A stretch of DNA of 64,000 nucleotides from NCBI RefSeq assembly GCF_002127325.2, contig NC_035436.2, positions 111,561,591-111,625,590 on the forward strand, in the 5' to 3' direction. A program made the position numbers and the translations under genes. The notes under the pieces were generated by a model. It saw nothing but the letters and a program-made list of their open reading frames with translations. It ran no database searches and had not been told where the DNA came from. Positions 46,535-58,485 of this stretch are shown here, piece by piece; the stretch's first letter is position 1, and every line of letters starts with the position of its first letter. This stretch comes from Helianthus annuus (lineage: Eukaryota > Streptophyta > Magnoliopsida > Asterales > Asteraceae).

Positions 46535-47775
46535 GTCTCCCCTACTTTAGGAAATTTCGTCCCGAAATTTAATTCTAGAGGAAACTCGTGAGGACAGCTG
46601 TGAAGGTTTCGCCTTATAATAGATCCATTGAACCCTTAGGTAAAACTCTGGGCCATGTTAGGATTCTTAGCGAATTTGTTAACCCTCAGAGTGAATTCCT
46701 TGAAATAGTAAAACATGAAATTTTGAACTACTGATTGACGAACGTTTCTTATGAAGGCTTATCATAGGAAAACTTGGTGTGTGATTGAGATCAGAATTGG
46801 GGGAGTGTGAGAATAAATGACATTGGTCGAGGTCCGAGACTTCTCCCGTATCATTATTCTTGTCACTAGGTCTTAACACATGATGAAACTTCCTGTGGTT
46901 CCTGTGCACTGAATTCCATAATTATGTAGGCCTCCATAATTACGTAATTCCTTGCACAGTCCGCACAGTCCATTTCATAATCCGTAGGAAAATTACTTGA
47001 ATAAATATGAAGCGATTTGACTAGACCACCAAAGGATCCTTTTAATTCGATCAACGAACGATCTTTTAACTAGATCAACACATGATCTTCTTAACTAGAC
47101 CGTCGTACGATCTCTTTAAATAGACCGCTTAAGGGATCATTTTTATATCATCACATGATATTTCTAATCAGATTTTCAAAATCAATATGTTTAAGCAGAC
47201 CTTTCAAGAGGTCCAATTATAGAATAATACTTTATAACCCAAGGGACTTAACTACACTGTTGAAATCCATTAAGGGTTTAAGATAGTATCTTTGGATATC
47301 CCATTATGAATCTCTCGTATGAAGATATGAAAGATTCTATGAGGATTTGGATGGATCACATACAACCACAAAACATGTAAGAAAATACATAAGCACAAAT
47401 TTAGTTAACTTGATTCTTTATTTTGTTATCCTTAGGTATGGATATTAAGGCACACTAGGAATTCAACCTATGGATTTTATTTGGCACTTTAACGATTTAT
47501 GAAGATCTATCTATAAAGATAGAGGGATTCTCAATAAGTGTTTGACTTTGTTTCTTAAAAGAAACGAGAGTTTAAGGTTCTTGGGGAGATCACAAGTGAT
47601 CATAATATGACAGAACCATACGAGTAGTTTGTCGTTGGGCTGACATCATAAAGTTGCATCAAGCATTCACACAAACGCATAAATTTTGCAGAAATAAAAA
47701 CAACAAATCTTTATTTATGTGGCAACGGATTTGTCTTGAAGTGTCAAAAGATAGCAACTAAGGAAATACAAAACA
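46535..47775 (-). other. Element J purine tract and 3' non-coding region
   Basis: The minus-strand tract GTAGGGGAGAC ends at 46535 and is preceded by the palindromic AAATTTCGGGACGAAATTT motif. The remaining 1.2 kb, where pol would be, has no polymerase motif. At 47042-47165 a degenerate 25-bp repeat (actagatcaacacatgatctt-like) is present. Confidence 0.75.
47042..47165. repeat. Degenerate 25-bp tandem repeat in element J
   Basis: About five units of the type aactagaccgtcgtacgatc plus cttt; the gatc/gacc positions are conserved and the centres vary. Confidence 0.7.
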
Positions 47776-48921
47776 CTAATTGTTCACTGCTGCATCATTG
47801 TTCATGTTTGCCTCATTGATGTTGAACACTCGTCCACGCGCTGGAGGTATGTTAACAAGCCTTGGGCAATTGTTCCTGTAGTGGGTAAGGTCACCACAGT
47901 TATAACATGACCCTGGGGGGAACCGTGCTTGAACAGCAGCAGGGTTTGCAGCAGCTTGATTTGCATAACGACAAACATTGATCAAATGTCCCAACCGCCC
48001 ACAGTGGGTACATTTGTGACACTGCTCTTGCTCTAGATGATGACGGTTGCATTTGTTGCACAACGGTGCAGTACCAACATAGTTTTGTCTTTTACGAGGT
48101 TGTGTTGGCTGGTTTGGTGCAACTTGTTTGTCTTGAGCAGTTACAGCGTAGCTTTGAGAGGCTTTGCGCTTTTTCTTCTTGGGCACCTCAGCACTTTCTT
48201 CCTTTGTTTCCACATGAGCAGTCTTGTCAGATGGTCTTAAGTCGCCCTTCCGAAACAGCTTGTGCTTCCTGATTTGGGATTCAGTCAGAGTGGCAGCCAA
48301 TTCAATGGCTTGTCTGACAGTAGTAGGGTTGCTGCCAGTAACGATGTCATGAACTACGTCAGGAAGCCCATCAATGTATTTCTCAATCGCCTTATCCAGA
48401 GGCGTAACCATAGTAGGGCATAACAAGCTCAATTCCTCATAGCGATCAGTATAGGCTCGATGTTCCCCACTGTCTTGCTTTAAATCATCAAATTCCCTTT
48501 CTAGAGCCCTAAGCTCATGACGAGGACAGAACTCCTTCATCATAAGAGCCCTAAGCTCGGCCCAAGTCTGTGCTAATGCAACCTCTGCACCGCGGTCTCT
48601 CATAACCCCGTTCCACCATGTAAGAGCCCTCTTCTGAAACACACTCGAAGAAAACTCGACCTTGCGATTTTCAGGACACTGAACGTGACGGAAAGTATTC
48701 TCAATGCTCTCGAACCATTGAAGAAGACCAGTTGCTCCCTCAGAACCATTGAACTTGAGCGGTTTAGCTGAGTTAAAAATCTTGAAATTGCATGGAGCAT
48801 TGTTGTTGTTGATGGCTTGAGTTATTTGAGCATAAAGAATTGGGAAGGCAGCAGCCATTTGTTGCGCGATGATTTCCGCCAGTTCGGCATTCGCCATCTG
48901 ATTGTCACGTCGAGGAGGCAT
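47776..48921 (-). CDS. Element J gag (381 aa), intact, no pol
   Basis: The chosen start is the ATG at 48921 (MPPRRDNQMANAELAEI), typical of Tekay-like gags; the frame is open for 39 codons upstream without conserved sequence. A retrotransposon gag domain spans about residues 50-220, with LKFNGSEGATGLLQWF, ALTWWNGV and FDDLKQ. A Lys-rich linker (VPKKKKRKA) precedes two CCHC knuckles, CTHCGRLGHLINVC (about 304-317) and CYNCGDLTHYRNNC (about 339-352). The protein ends in ANMNNDAAVNN, just where autonomous relatives continue into protease. Gag would form particles and bind RNA; the intact frame agrees with the recent insertion and suggests its protein may help its own mobilisation by a partner's pol. 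Confidence 0.92.
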   Translation of the reverse strand: MPPRRDNQMANAELAEIIAQQMAAAFPILYAQITQAINNNNAPCNFKIFNSAKPLKFNGSEGATGLLQWFESIENTFRHVQCPENRKVEFSSSVFQKRALTWWNGVMRDRGAEVALAQTWAELRALMMKEFCPRHELRALEREFDDLKQDSGEHRAYTDRYEELSLLCPTMVTPLDKAIEKYIDGLPDVVHDIVTGSNPTTVRQAIELAATLTESQIRKHKLFRKGDLRPSDKTAHVETKEESAEVPKKKKRKASQSYAVTAQDKQVAPNQPTQPRKRQNYVGTAPLCNKCNRHHLEQEQCHKCTHCGRLGHLINVCRYANQAAANPAAVQARFPPGSCYNCGDLTHYRNNCPRLVNIPPARGRVFNINEANMNNDAAVNN

Positions 48922-49507
48922 TCTAAGAGAGGAAACATGAGAGGAAACGAGTGAGAGAATTAGACGAAAAGAATGAGATGAAACAAATCTGATGAAAGCA
49001 AGGATAGTGGCCGTCTGTCTGTTACTACAAAGCAACAAACGACCTGGTGATTAATCAAAGCAAATAGGTCAAAATAATGTATCGCGAAGACATGCTCGCC
49101 TATAAGTGGACACTCACCCCAAGAGTTCCCAGGTAAGAGTGACTGGTCCGATTATGTGGATTTGTACGAACACTCTAGCCTTAGACAGAAAACTCAGGGT
49201 ACAGGCACCCACCCTTCCAGTTTGCATGTGTTCACAATATTTAGACCAACTTTGACGAGAGTTTTGAAAATTCAAATTGGTTCAAAACCTTATAACAGAG
49301 GGTTCAAAACCTAGTAATCAATCATCCTAGAACAGATGATTAGTTTTCAAAGCGGTTTTGAAATTTATGTTCTTGTTGCGGTCGTCGCCTAAGGATAGGT
49401 GACGGTGTTGTTTTATGACTAAACGCAAGTAAACTCGCGTTAGGGTCCTAGGAAGGTTATAGACTAGGTCAAAGCATTACTAATAACCTAATTCCCTATA
49501 ACCATGA

Positions 49508-49519
49508 GCTCTGATACCA
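49508..49519 (-). other. Element J primer-binding site
   Basis: The minus strand reads TGGTATCAGAGC seven bases after the LTR end. Confidence 0.9.
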
Positions 49520-49526
49520 ACTTTTC

Positions 49527-52500
49527 TGTCACACCCCGACCACGTGTAACAACAAAACGTGGCGGAAACGTCGGGGAGTGTTGTAACAGAATCATTGTTT
49601 CATAACACCTGGAAATTTAAATATTGTTTTATTGATTAAATGAACTCGTTGTTCTATTACAATCACATAAGTACAACTATGATCTTCCAAGTTTTAAAGT
49701 TGCTAAGGCACGAGTCCATCCTAAATGTAGCATGCATCAACAATCATCTCAAGACAGCACCTGAAACATGTGTAAAAATAGGTACGTCAGCATAAAAATG
49801 CCTGTGAGATACATAGGTTTTGTGAAAACGGAGTTCATGACTTATGTTTGAGAAAATGTTTAGTCATGAACTTTGTAAATTTGCTTTGTCTTGTAAATCA
49901 TTTAAAAAAAACGATAGGATCAGATGATATGTATAAATAAGAGAATAATGTATGGTTAACTGAATAACCATGTAAAATGAGTTTGTATAAGTTAATTTGT
50001 TTGAAAAACAATGTTTTAATAAAACGTTTATGGTATATATAAAATATACCTTGGTTTTAAGAAAGTTGAATAAGTAATATATTAAAATATATTTCAGTTC
50101 CAATATTGTTAACCCAAGTGTACTAAATAACGCCACGGTATGTAATGCAATGAAAACACTTATATATAAGAAGTACCAGCGGCGTATCTACCATGTTTTC
50201 ATCACATTACACTCGTTCCGTTATCTAAACACTAACCAAAACTAAATCGTTTGATAGATAGTATATTAAATATACTTTAGTTGTTCAAAATAATAGTTTT
50301 CAGTAGTATATTGCAAGTATACCTTGGATTTATAAATAACACATTAAACCATGTTTTAGTTTTGTAACTAACATATCAGTATATGCTTTGGATGTGATAA
50401 ATAACATATTAAACTATGTTTTAGTTATGTAAGTAACATATCACAATATGCTTTGGATGATTACAAAATATATGTTGGTTCTGTACAATACCACACATGA
50501 GAGTATATCAAACTATACTTTTTGGGAGTATATCAAAATATACTTTAAAGGTGCGATTTAAGAATTCATTCAGACCTGGTGCATCAAACTACACCTTTGA
50601 GACTATAGGGATACCACAAAGGAAATCCCTATTTGGATGGAGAAACGAATTGGTTTCAGACATTCCATGACAACAGGAATGGGGTGTCTAATCCTATAGC
50701 GCTATATCATACTACCAATCGGTCTGGTGAACAAAATAAGTACTATTCCAACAATTACTTTTGTATCCTTGAGAAATCAGTGTTTAAACCATAGATAGTC
50801 ATTTCGTTTGTCAAAAGATAAATACTAACATGTATAATCAATTATACTTTGAAATCATGAAAATAACAGATAGGTACACATGCTTCACCCCAAAACAGTT
50901 GAAAACAGTAAAAGAGGGGAACTATGTACTCACCTGAGATTGCTTTGGATTCCTTGTATAATAACCGGATAATGCTAAAGATCACGGAATATCAACGGCA
51001 CCTAATAGGTAGCTTATGTTAATATACCGGACCAAATCGGAAGGATCGGACAGTACGCGGGTTCGTAAACCAAACGAGTAAGGAGACTCGTGTAATATGG
51101 CTTAGCAAAGCCTACATACTAAAATGAAACCTAATCTAAGTGCTTACGGTCCATCACGACCCGTTTAGGTAGCTTATGCTACCCTAACGCGTCGTTCGCG
51201 TAGAACGCGTTCGGAACGCCTAACATTGCGACCACAGGGTATAACCTCGGAAGGTTATAGCTATGGTCACCTAATGTGTTTGGTCGGGTCCTAATGACCG
51301 ACCAAATGGGTCGGGTTCGAAAGTATAAGCGATGGTTTAAATCGCTTACCTTACGACCCTATATAAGCACTAAACTAAAAGTGACGAGCTAAGCATGTTA
51401 GAACATGCTTAACTAAGTTTAGAAACAGGTTTGGCATCAAAACAAACGGCTTTGATGCCCACGAGTAGTTTGGTTACAAAATACGCAAGAATGCGCATTT
51501 TGGCCGAAACTACGACTCGTCACTGAGCCTAGTTAACGTGGTGATCAGTAGGTATAGTCACTACGGACTATAACCATCGTGATCACGCTCACGTTATGAA
51601 GTTCCATGAACTTCGCATCGACCATAAGCTGGTCAATACAGAAAGTCAACAAAACGTTGACTTTCGGACTCGAAAAGCGAATAAAAGAGCGAAAGAAGAC
51701 TTACGAAGGGTCCCCGAGTGCAAATCAAGACCAAATAGCTCAGGTATGAAACAATGGTTTCAACTTAGAGCTTCAAGATCTGATTTTGTGAATTTTACAC
51801 TAAAGGGGGGGGGTATTTATAGGAAATGTGGAACCGTTAGGATCGTTTTATCGAATATCGTGCCTTGATCTCGTGCGTACATGTGTCCAGTGGATAAGTT
51901 CAGTGAACTTGACCCTTGGCTCTTCATTGGGTGAAAAGGCATCGTCCCTTGATCGAACGAAAGGCCAGATTCTGCATTAAATGCAAAATCTTTCTGTCAG
52001 ACATGTTCACGCGGCCCGCCTAAGGATTTGGCAAATCCTTACGCGCCCCGCCTAAGGTTCCCAGACCAGAATTTTCAATTTTGGTCCCTGCACTTCAGAA
52101 ACACGTATTTTGGCCCATTTTTGGCACGTTTAAGCCCCGTTAACCTCATTTCAAGGCTCTAAGATGAAGTTAAAGTGTAGGGGACTTGAAATATGCTCAA
52201 AAATATTCCGGATGTCGGTTCGTTTGGCCGTACGATCGCGATGTTCGCTTAATTACGACGGAATGCGCATAAGCGCGAAAGATGATCCAAATGACGCGAC
52301 GAATGGATTTTTCTCATGCCAAACACTAAGGCATAATATTATAATGCTTACATAAATTTTCGGATGTCCGGATGTATTCAGAACGTAGGTTATGCGCGAA
52401 AGTGCAAACTTGTGCACTTTTTGACACTTTTAGCCCCTGAATGATCCAAAAGTTTGTTTTAGCATACCAAACCCCTCAAAGCCTATTTCTAAGCTATGTA

Positions 52501-52896
52501 AAGGATATATATGGTATGTTTAACTTATGGACATGTTCCGGAATGTTCGTTACAGTTCAAATTGGCATACTTTCGCAGTTTGTCAAGTTTAGTCCCTGTA
52601 AGCGAATTAACTTGTTTTTGCCATACCAATGCCTTCAAAACTTATTTCTAAGTTATGTAAAGGTTATTTAAGGTATGTTAAGTGTATGATGGTCTCCCGG
52701 AGTATTTGTCGCATTAAACTGAGTACGTTTATGCACCAGTTTGCGTATAATTCTCCAGAAAGCGTTGTAGAGTATGAAATTGAACAAGAATTGATATGTG
52801 CAAAGCATACACATATTTATACAAATCCCAAGTATGAAATACAATATTTCCTTGGTTTGGCATTTGTTTGATGGTTGAAGTGACACAGGTGTCACA
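49527..52896 (-). repeat. Element J 5' LTR, 3370 bp
   Basis: It matches 43164-46534 almost base for base. Differences seen by eye include t/c near 49563, t/c near 50577, t/a near 51080, a/g near 51197, and one G in the run near 51805. Confidence 0.93.
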
Positions 52897-53120
52897 ACTA
52901 AGGGTCTCGACTCGAGACCATAAAGCTACAACTCGAGACTAAGGTTGCGACTCGAGACCATAAAGCTACAACTCGAGACTAAGGTTGCGTCTCGAGACCA
53001 TAAGGTTACAACTCGAGACTAAGGTTGCGACTCGAGACCTCATAACTAACTCGAGATCTCAAAACTCAGTCGAGACCATGACTCGAGACCATGACTCGAG
53101 ACCTCACTCGAGACCTCATC
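52897..53120. repeat. CTCGAGAC-rich array, right part, in element I leader
   Basis: About eight units with the core actcgagac, alternating with ataaagctaca and taaggttgcg segments. Units of about 40-44 bp give way to short 10-14-bp units after 53030. The core is part of the palindrome GTCTCGACTCGAGAC. Confidence 0.88.
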
Positions 53121-53214
53121 ACCTTAGGCTGTTTAAATGTGAACTAAAAATTTTTTAATCAGAATCAGATAATTTTTGCAAAACCAAAATAGCTTTACTT
53201 GAATGAGCTTCTGA

Positions 53215-53475
53215 TGTATTAATTCTGGCCAAAGCTGATTTAATACATCTATTTATTGTTCAAGTATCATGAAAGCTATGTTAAGTATGCATTACAAACG
53301 TGAAATGTCTTAATTCTGGCCAAAGCTGATTTAATTCATTTATGTTTAGCATGCTTGACAAAGTGCATAATTAAAGTGATTGTCTCATTTCTGACCAAAG
53401 TTGATTTGTGACGATTACTTTGCACACGTACTTAAATGATTACACTTCTGGCCAAAGCTGATTTGTCTTTGTTTA
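53215..53475. repeat. Four dispersed copies of a tctggccaaagctgattt motif
   Basis: Copies lie near 53223, 53314, 53389 (gaccaaagttgattt) and 53452, spaced about 65-90 bp, each followed by AT-rich sequence. They lie just upstream of the gag acceptor of element I. Confidence 0.8.
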
Positions 53476-53644
53476 AGTAGAATTTTTACTAAGTCTATTA
53501 TTTTGATGTTAGTAATAGACAATATCATAGCTTCATAATTAAAATGGTCATTATTTATGCATGCCTTAGTATAACATGCCCATTAGATCACATTAGGACT
53601 TCTTCTTTTGTATCATAACTTGCTCATCTTATTTCCACTATCAG

Positions 53645-56600
53645 CACCCAATTGCGGGATTCCACCTTTGACTGGTGATAACTTTGCTGAATGGAAGGAT
53701 GCCCTCATGCTTACACTAGGATTGCTAGACTTTGATTATGCTCTAAGAGAGAATAAGCCAGCGGACCTTACCGCTACAAGTACTGCTGCTGAGCAGATAG
53801 TCCATGATAAATGGACTAGGTGTAACCGCATGTCTCTCATGTTCATGAAGCAGTCCATTCATAACTCAATCAGATGGGCCATTCCTGATTCTGAAGATGC
53901 TAAAACCTATTTTGCTTCTGTGGAGAATCAATTCAAGGGAACATCAAAGGCACACGCAAGCACTCTTATCCTCAAGCTGGTGACAACTAAACATGATGGG
54001 AGGAGCGGCATTCGCGAACACATCATGATGATGCATGACATGGCCAATAAGCTGAAGGGCCTTGAGATGGAAATCAATGATGGTTTTCTTGTTCACTTCA
54101 TCATCACTTCGCTTCCTTCGTCCTATGAAGCATTCAAGATCAATTACAACACTCAGAAGGACAAATGGACGATGAGTGAGCTGATTGCTATGTGCGTGCA
54201 GGAGGAAGAGCGTATGAAGATGGATCGCACTACTGATGTTGCAAACTTCACCACCTCCAGCTCAAAGAAGAGGAAGAACTCTTATCAAAGAAAGGATGCT
54301 TCTAAGGTTCAAAAGCCAAATCCAAATCCTAATACAAGTACACCTTCCAGCTCTAAGAACTCCTTAGGCAAACCCTATTGCAAGTTCTGTAAGAAGACAG
54401 GACATAAGCAAAAGGAATGCCCTGACTTCAAGGAGTGGCTGGCTAAGAAAGGTAACGATTTTTTCATGATACGTGAGTCCTTTAATTTAAATGTTCCTGC
54501 TAATTCTTGGTGGTTTGATTCTGGTTCTATGGTTCATGTTACCAATTCACTTCAGGGATTCCTTACAATCCGGAAGCTGGGAAGAAACCAAAGAACACTT
54601 AAAGTTGGGGATGATCGGGAATTAGAAGTGAAGGCCATAGGAACATTACAATTATTTTTGAAAACTGGTTTATGTATTAAACTTTATGATACCTTATATG
54701 TTCCTGAGGTAACTCGGAACCTTGTATCAGGACCAAAGTTAGACATGGACGGTTTTGTCGTTTCTCATGGTCATCGCAAACTCTCTATTCTCTATGATTC
54801 CGTTGTTTATGGTACTGGCATTCTGGATGGTGGTCTCTATAGATTAGAACTAGATGATAATTTTTCCAAATCTTTGTTGTCATATAATATAAATGAATCA
54901 CTCACAAAGATGGAAAAGAAACAAATTCGAGACTTAGAGACTTCATCTATGTTGTGGCATCAACGTTTAGGCCACATTTCAAGAGAACGATTAAATCGTC
55001 TCGTAAAGGATGAAGTCTTACCTCCTCTCGATTTCACTGATTTTGGAACATGTGTCAAATGTATTAAAGGCAAAATGACATCAGCGAATAAGAAAGGTGC
55101 CACTAGGAGCTCTAATTTATTAGAACTCATTCACACTGACATTAGTGGTCCCTATCAAATCGCTGGCATCACAGGACATACTTCATTTATCACTTTCATT
55201 AATGATTATTCTCGTTACATGTACTTGTATCTTATAAAGGAAAAGTCTGAATCTCTTACAACTTTTAAAGATTATAAAGCTGAAGTTGAAAAGCAATTAG
55301 ATCGTCAAATTAAAGTTGTGAGATCAGACAGAGGCGGTGAATATTATGGAAGACATACTGATGTGGGTCAAGCTCCTGGTCCATTTTATGAGTTTTGTAA
55401 GGGCCAGGGGATTGTGAACCAATACACCATGCCTGGTACACCTCAGCAGAATGGTGTCGCTGAACGAAGAAATCGTACCCTTATGAACATGGTGCGCAGT
55501 ATGTTAGCCAACACTAATTTACCATTATTCCTCTGGACTGAAGTGTTAAAAGCAGCTGTTCATATACTCAATAGAGTTCCTTCTAAGTCTGTCCCTAAAA
55601 CTCCTTATGAACTTTGGACAGGAATGAAACCAAGTCTTAAATATATGAAAGTATGGGGCTGCATTGCTGAAGCAAAACTCTATAATCCTTTCCTAAGGAA
55701 AGTTGACCCTAAAACAGTTACCTGCTTCTTTATCGGGTATCCTGATCATTCAAAGGGTTATCGTTTCTATTGTCCTTCCCATGTCACCCGTATTGTTGAA
55801 ACCAAGCGTGCTGCGTTCCTGGAGGATTTCAAGATCAGTGGGAGCAGTACCAACCCTTACGAAGAATTGCAAGAAGTACAAGACGCGGGGGGGAGAGACT
55901 CGTCGCTTACCATTACTCCGTTTACTCCTCTTGTACCCCATGCAACTGCACCTGAAGCCACTGCACAAACTCCATCTCCACAACCAGAACCATTATACCT
56001 CATAACGAAGGCACATCAAACGCTCAAAACCAAGACAACGCTGAACCCGAAAATCAACTCAGGAGGTCATCTAGGCAGAGACGGGCTACTAATTGGGATG
56101 ATTATGTTACCTACCTGACTGAAATGGATGCAGGAAAGCTCAATGATCCTATCTCTTATAATGAAGCCATTAGCAGTGATCAGTCTTCTGAATGGAACAA
56201 AGCAATGATTGATGAGCTTGAATCCATGAAGAAAAATGACGTTTGGGATTTGGTAGAATTACCCAACGGTGTCAAACCTGTAGGTTGTAAATGGGTGTTC
56301 AAAACAAAACTGGATCCGAATGGGAACGTTGAACGCTACAAAGCGAGATTGGTTGCAAAGGGCTACACTCAGAAAGAGGGAATTGATTATCAAGAGACGT
56401 TTTCACCTGTCTCTCGTAAAGATTCATTAAGGATCGTTATGGCCCTATTAGCTCATTTTGATTTAGAGCTGCATCAGATGGACGTCAAAACTGCTTTCCT
56501 TAACAGAGACTTAGACGAAGATGTTTACATGAAGCAACCTGAAGGCTTTAAACCTGAAGGTCAGGAGCATCTAGTCTGTAAGTTGAAGAAATCCATTTAT

Positions 56601-57719
56601 GGGTTAAAACAAGCATCACGTCAATGGTATCTCAAGTTTGATGAAGTCATGAAGAGGCAAGGTTTTATGAAGAATCAAGTGGATCAATGCACCTACCTCA
56701 AGATGAGTGGGAGTAACTTTACTATACTTGTCCTTTATGTAGATGATATTCTATTGGCAAGTAATAGTTTAGACATGTTGCATGAGTCGAAGCGGTTACT
56801 CTCGTATAACTTCGACATGAAGGATCTCGGAGATGCTTCTTACGTCATTGGCATCGAAATTCACCGAGATAGACACAAAGGGATCTTAGGATTGTCTCAA
56901 AAGACTTACATAGATCGTGTCCTTACACGTTACAACATGCAACAGTGCAAACCCTCCGTCGCTCCAGTAGTTAAAGGAGATGTTTTCGGTTCATTCCAGT
57001 GTCCGACAACAGAGGTTGAAAAAGAGCAAATGAGCCAGATACCTTATGCGTCAGTAGTCGGAAGCCTGATGTATGCTCAAGTCTGTACTCGCCCAGATAT
57101 CGCTTATATTGCTGGAATGCTAGGCCGTTATCAGACTAATCCTGGCCTAGATCACTGGAAAGCAGCTAAGAAGGTCCTTAGATATCTGCAAGGGACGAAA
57201 GACTATAAACTGACCTATAGAAGAAGTGATCACTTAGAAGTGGTAGGTTATTCTGATTCTGACTTAGCCAAATGCAAAGATGACAAGAAATCCACTTCGG
57301 GCTACATCTTTATGTTAGCAGGCGGACCTATCTCATAGAAGAGTCATAAACAACAGTTAACTACAACTTCCACAATGATGGCAGAATACATTGCTGTTTA
57401 CAACGCAACCTGTCATGGAATGTTGCTTAGAAATCTGATCACTGGACTCAAAGTCGTTAGTTCCATTTCTAGACCATTGAAGCTTTACTGTGATAACTCA
57501 GCTGCCGTTAGTTTCTCGAACAGTAACAGTTCGACTGGAGCTGGTTTATATCTCGATACAAAATACTTGTTCGTACGTGAACGAGTTGAGGAAAATAATC
57601 TTTGTATTGAGTATATTAGTACTAAAGATATGCTAGCGGATCCGATGACTAAAGGTCTCCCACCTAAAGTTTTCGAAGAACATGTAACGAATATGGGACT
57701 TACTAAAGACCTTATTTAA
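53645..57719 (+). pseudogene. Element I gag-pol polyprotein (copia), main exon; one frameshift and one stop
   Basis: It begins at the predicted acceptor. Gag (to about 54440) has [10 protein letters not shown] and the CCHC knuckle [14 protein letters not shown] (54376-54420). The protease site is WWFDSGS (near 54511). Pre-integrase HQRLGHI … CVKC lies near 54958. Integrase has Asp in HTDISGP, Asp in VRSDRGGEY (55327) and Glu in GVAERRN (55462). These last two are 44 residues apart because of an insertion typical of this Tnt1-94-like group. A one-base frameshift lies near 55995. Reverse transcriptase (from about 56124) contains DVKTAFLN and YVDD (near 56738). A TAG at 57336-57338 replaces an expected Trp. 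RNase H continues through MMAEYIA to 57719. It is nearly complete but dead as it stands. Confidence 0.92.
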
Positions 57720-58045
57720 TGGCATATTGTACTAGCTTATGTTTTAATTAATAAAATTTCCTCAGTTTGATTTTGTATGTCTCTAACATATGTTCTGCCG
57801 GTGTAATGACATATAGACAAATATAAATACAAATCAGACACTAAAGGGCTTATACATATTTTGATCGTAACTATTAGGTTTTAAATTGAGGCTATAGTAT
57901 GATTAATGGGGGTCCTGAGTCGAATGATGATTCAACGGCTGTATTTCTCTGCTATAGTTCTTGGTTTAAAGCTAAAATGAGTGTTAACTCCTGGCCAGGC
58001 TTACCTAATACTCATGATAAATGATTACTCGGCTAAGTGGGAGAA
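57720..58045 (+). other. Element I 3' untranslated region and polypurine tract
   Basis: It runs from the RNase H stop to the 3' LTR. The tract AGTGGGAGAA ends at 58045. No other feature is visible. Confidence 0.8.
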
Positions 58046-58485
58046 TGTGAGATTAAATATATTATTAATGTAATATTTAATCTTGTAGCCTTTATAATCA
58101 TTTATATTATATTAGATCAAAATATATTAATAACTTATTAATAATTAGTTGGTAATTGTTGATGGACCATATTACCCTTATTAACTAATTAGGTTTCCTC
58201 TTGGGTGTATAAATAAGGGGATTATTAGAGAGTTTAAGGGTTACACAAATTACACAATCACAAACCCTCATAACATCAAATTCGTCTCTCTCCCCATAAC
58301 CGAAATCTACTCTACTTTCGGTTCTTCACCATCATCACCTTACACCCTAAGGAGGAACCAGATCATCCTGATAATCATGTCGAACTTGATGGCTGCATCT
58401 CTGACTGGATTCTCTGCTGGCCTGTCTGCTGTAACAGGTATGTTATTCATGTTTTCCATTACATTTAAACAGAACTGACCCAACA
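58046..58485 (+). repeat. Element I 3' LTR, 440 bp
   Basis: It starts TGTGAGATTAAAT after the purine tract and ends GACCCAACA, followed by the ccttt target copy. The TATA box is at 58208-58215. The gag first exon copy (ATG at about 58379) and donor are preserved. Confidence 0.92.

Larger units (their letters stand above)
43164..52896 (-). mobile_element. Element J: gag-only Ty3/gypsy element with 3.37-kb LTRs, recent insertion
   Basis: LTRs at 43164-46534 and 49527-52896, target duplication actaa at 43159-43163 and 52897-52901. Minus-strand orientation is shown by the primer site (49519-49508) and purine tract (46547-46535). The 3.0-kb interior codes an intact gag and no pol, so it is a non-autonomous gag-carrying derivative (TR-GAG-like) of a Tekay-like chromovirus. 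The LTRs differ by only about four substitutions and one base in a G-run. It is inserted in the CTCGAGAC array of element I's leader. Confidence 0.93.
42490..53644 (+). other. Predicted gag intron of element I, containing the primer site and element J
   Basis: Donor AG|GTATGT at 42490 and acceptor CTATCAG ending at 53644, preceded by a pyrimidine-rich stretch. It is 11,155 bp as it stands, about 1.4 kb once J and one target copy are removed. It contains the primer-binding site, a CTCGAGAC-rich array and four copies of a tctggccaaagctgattt motif. Confidence 0.65.
42101..58485 (+). mobile_element. Element I: copia (Tnt1-94-like) retrotransposon carrying element J in its leader intron
   Basis: LTRs at 42101-42537 and 58046-58485, target duplication ccttt at 42096-42100 and 58486-58490. 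The primer site is at 42540-42551 and the purine tract at about 58034-58045. Domain order gag, protease, integrase, reverse transcriptase, RNase H defines copia. Element J (9.7 kb) lies between primer site and gag; without it I is about 6.6 kb. The 5' LTR lacks the first three bases (TGT) of the 3' LTR; otherwise both are 437 bp from GAGATTAAAT on. About a dozen substitutions separate them. Confidence 0.93.
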
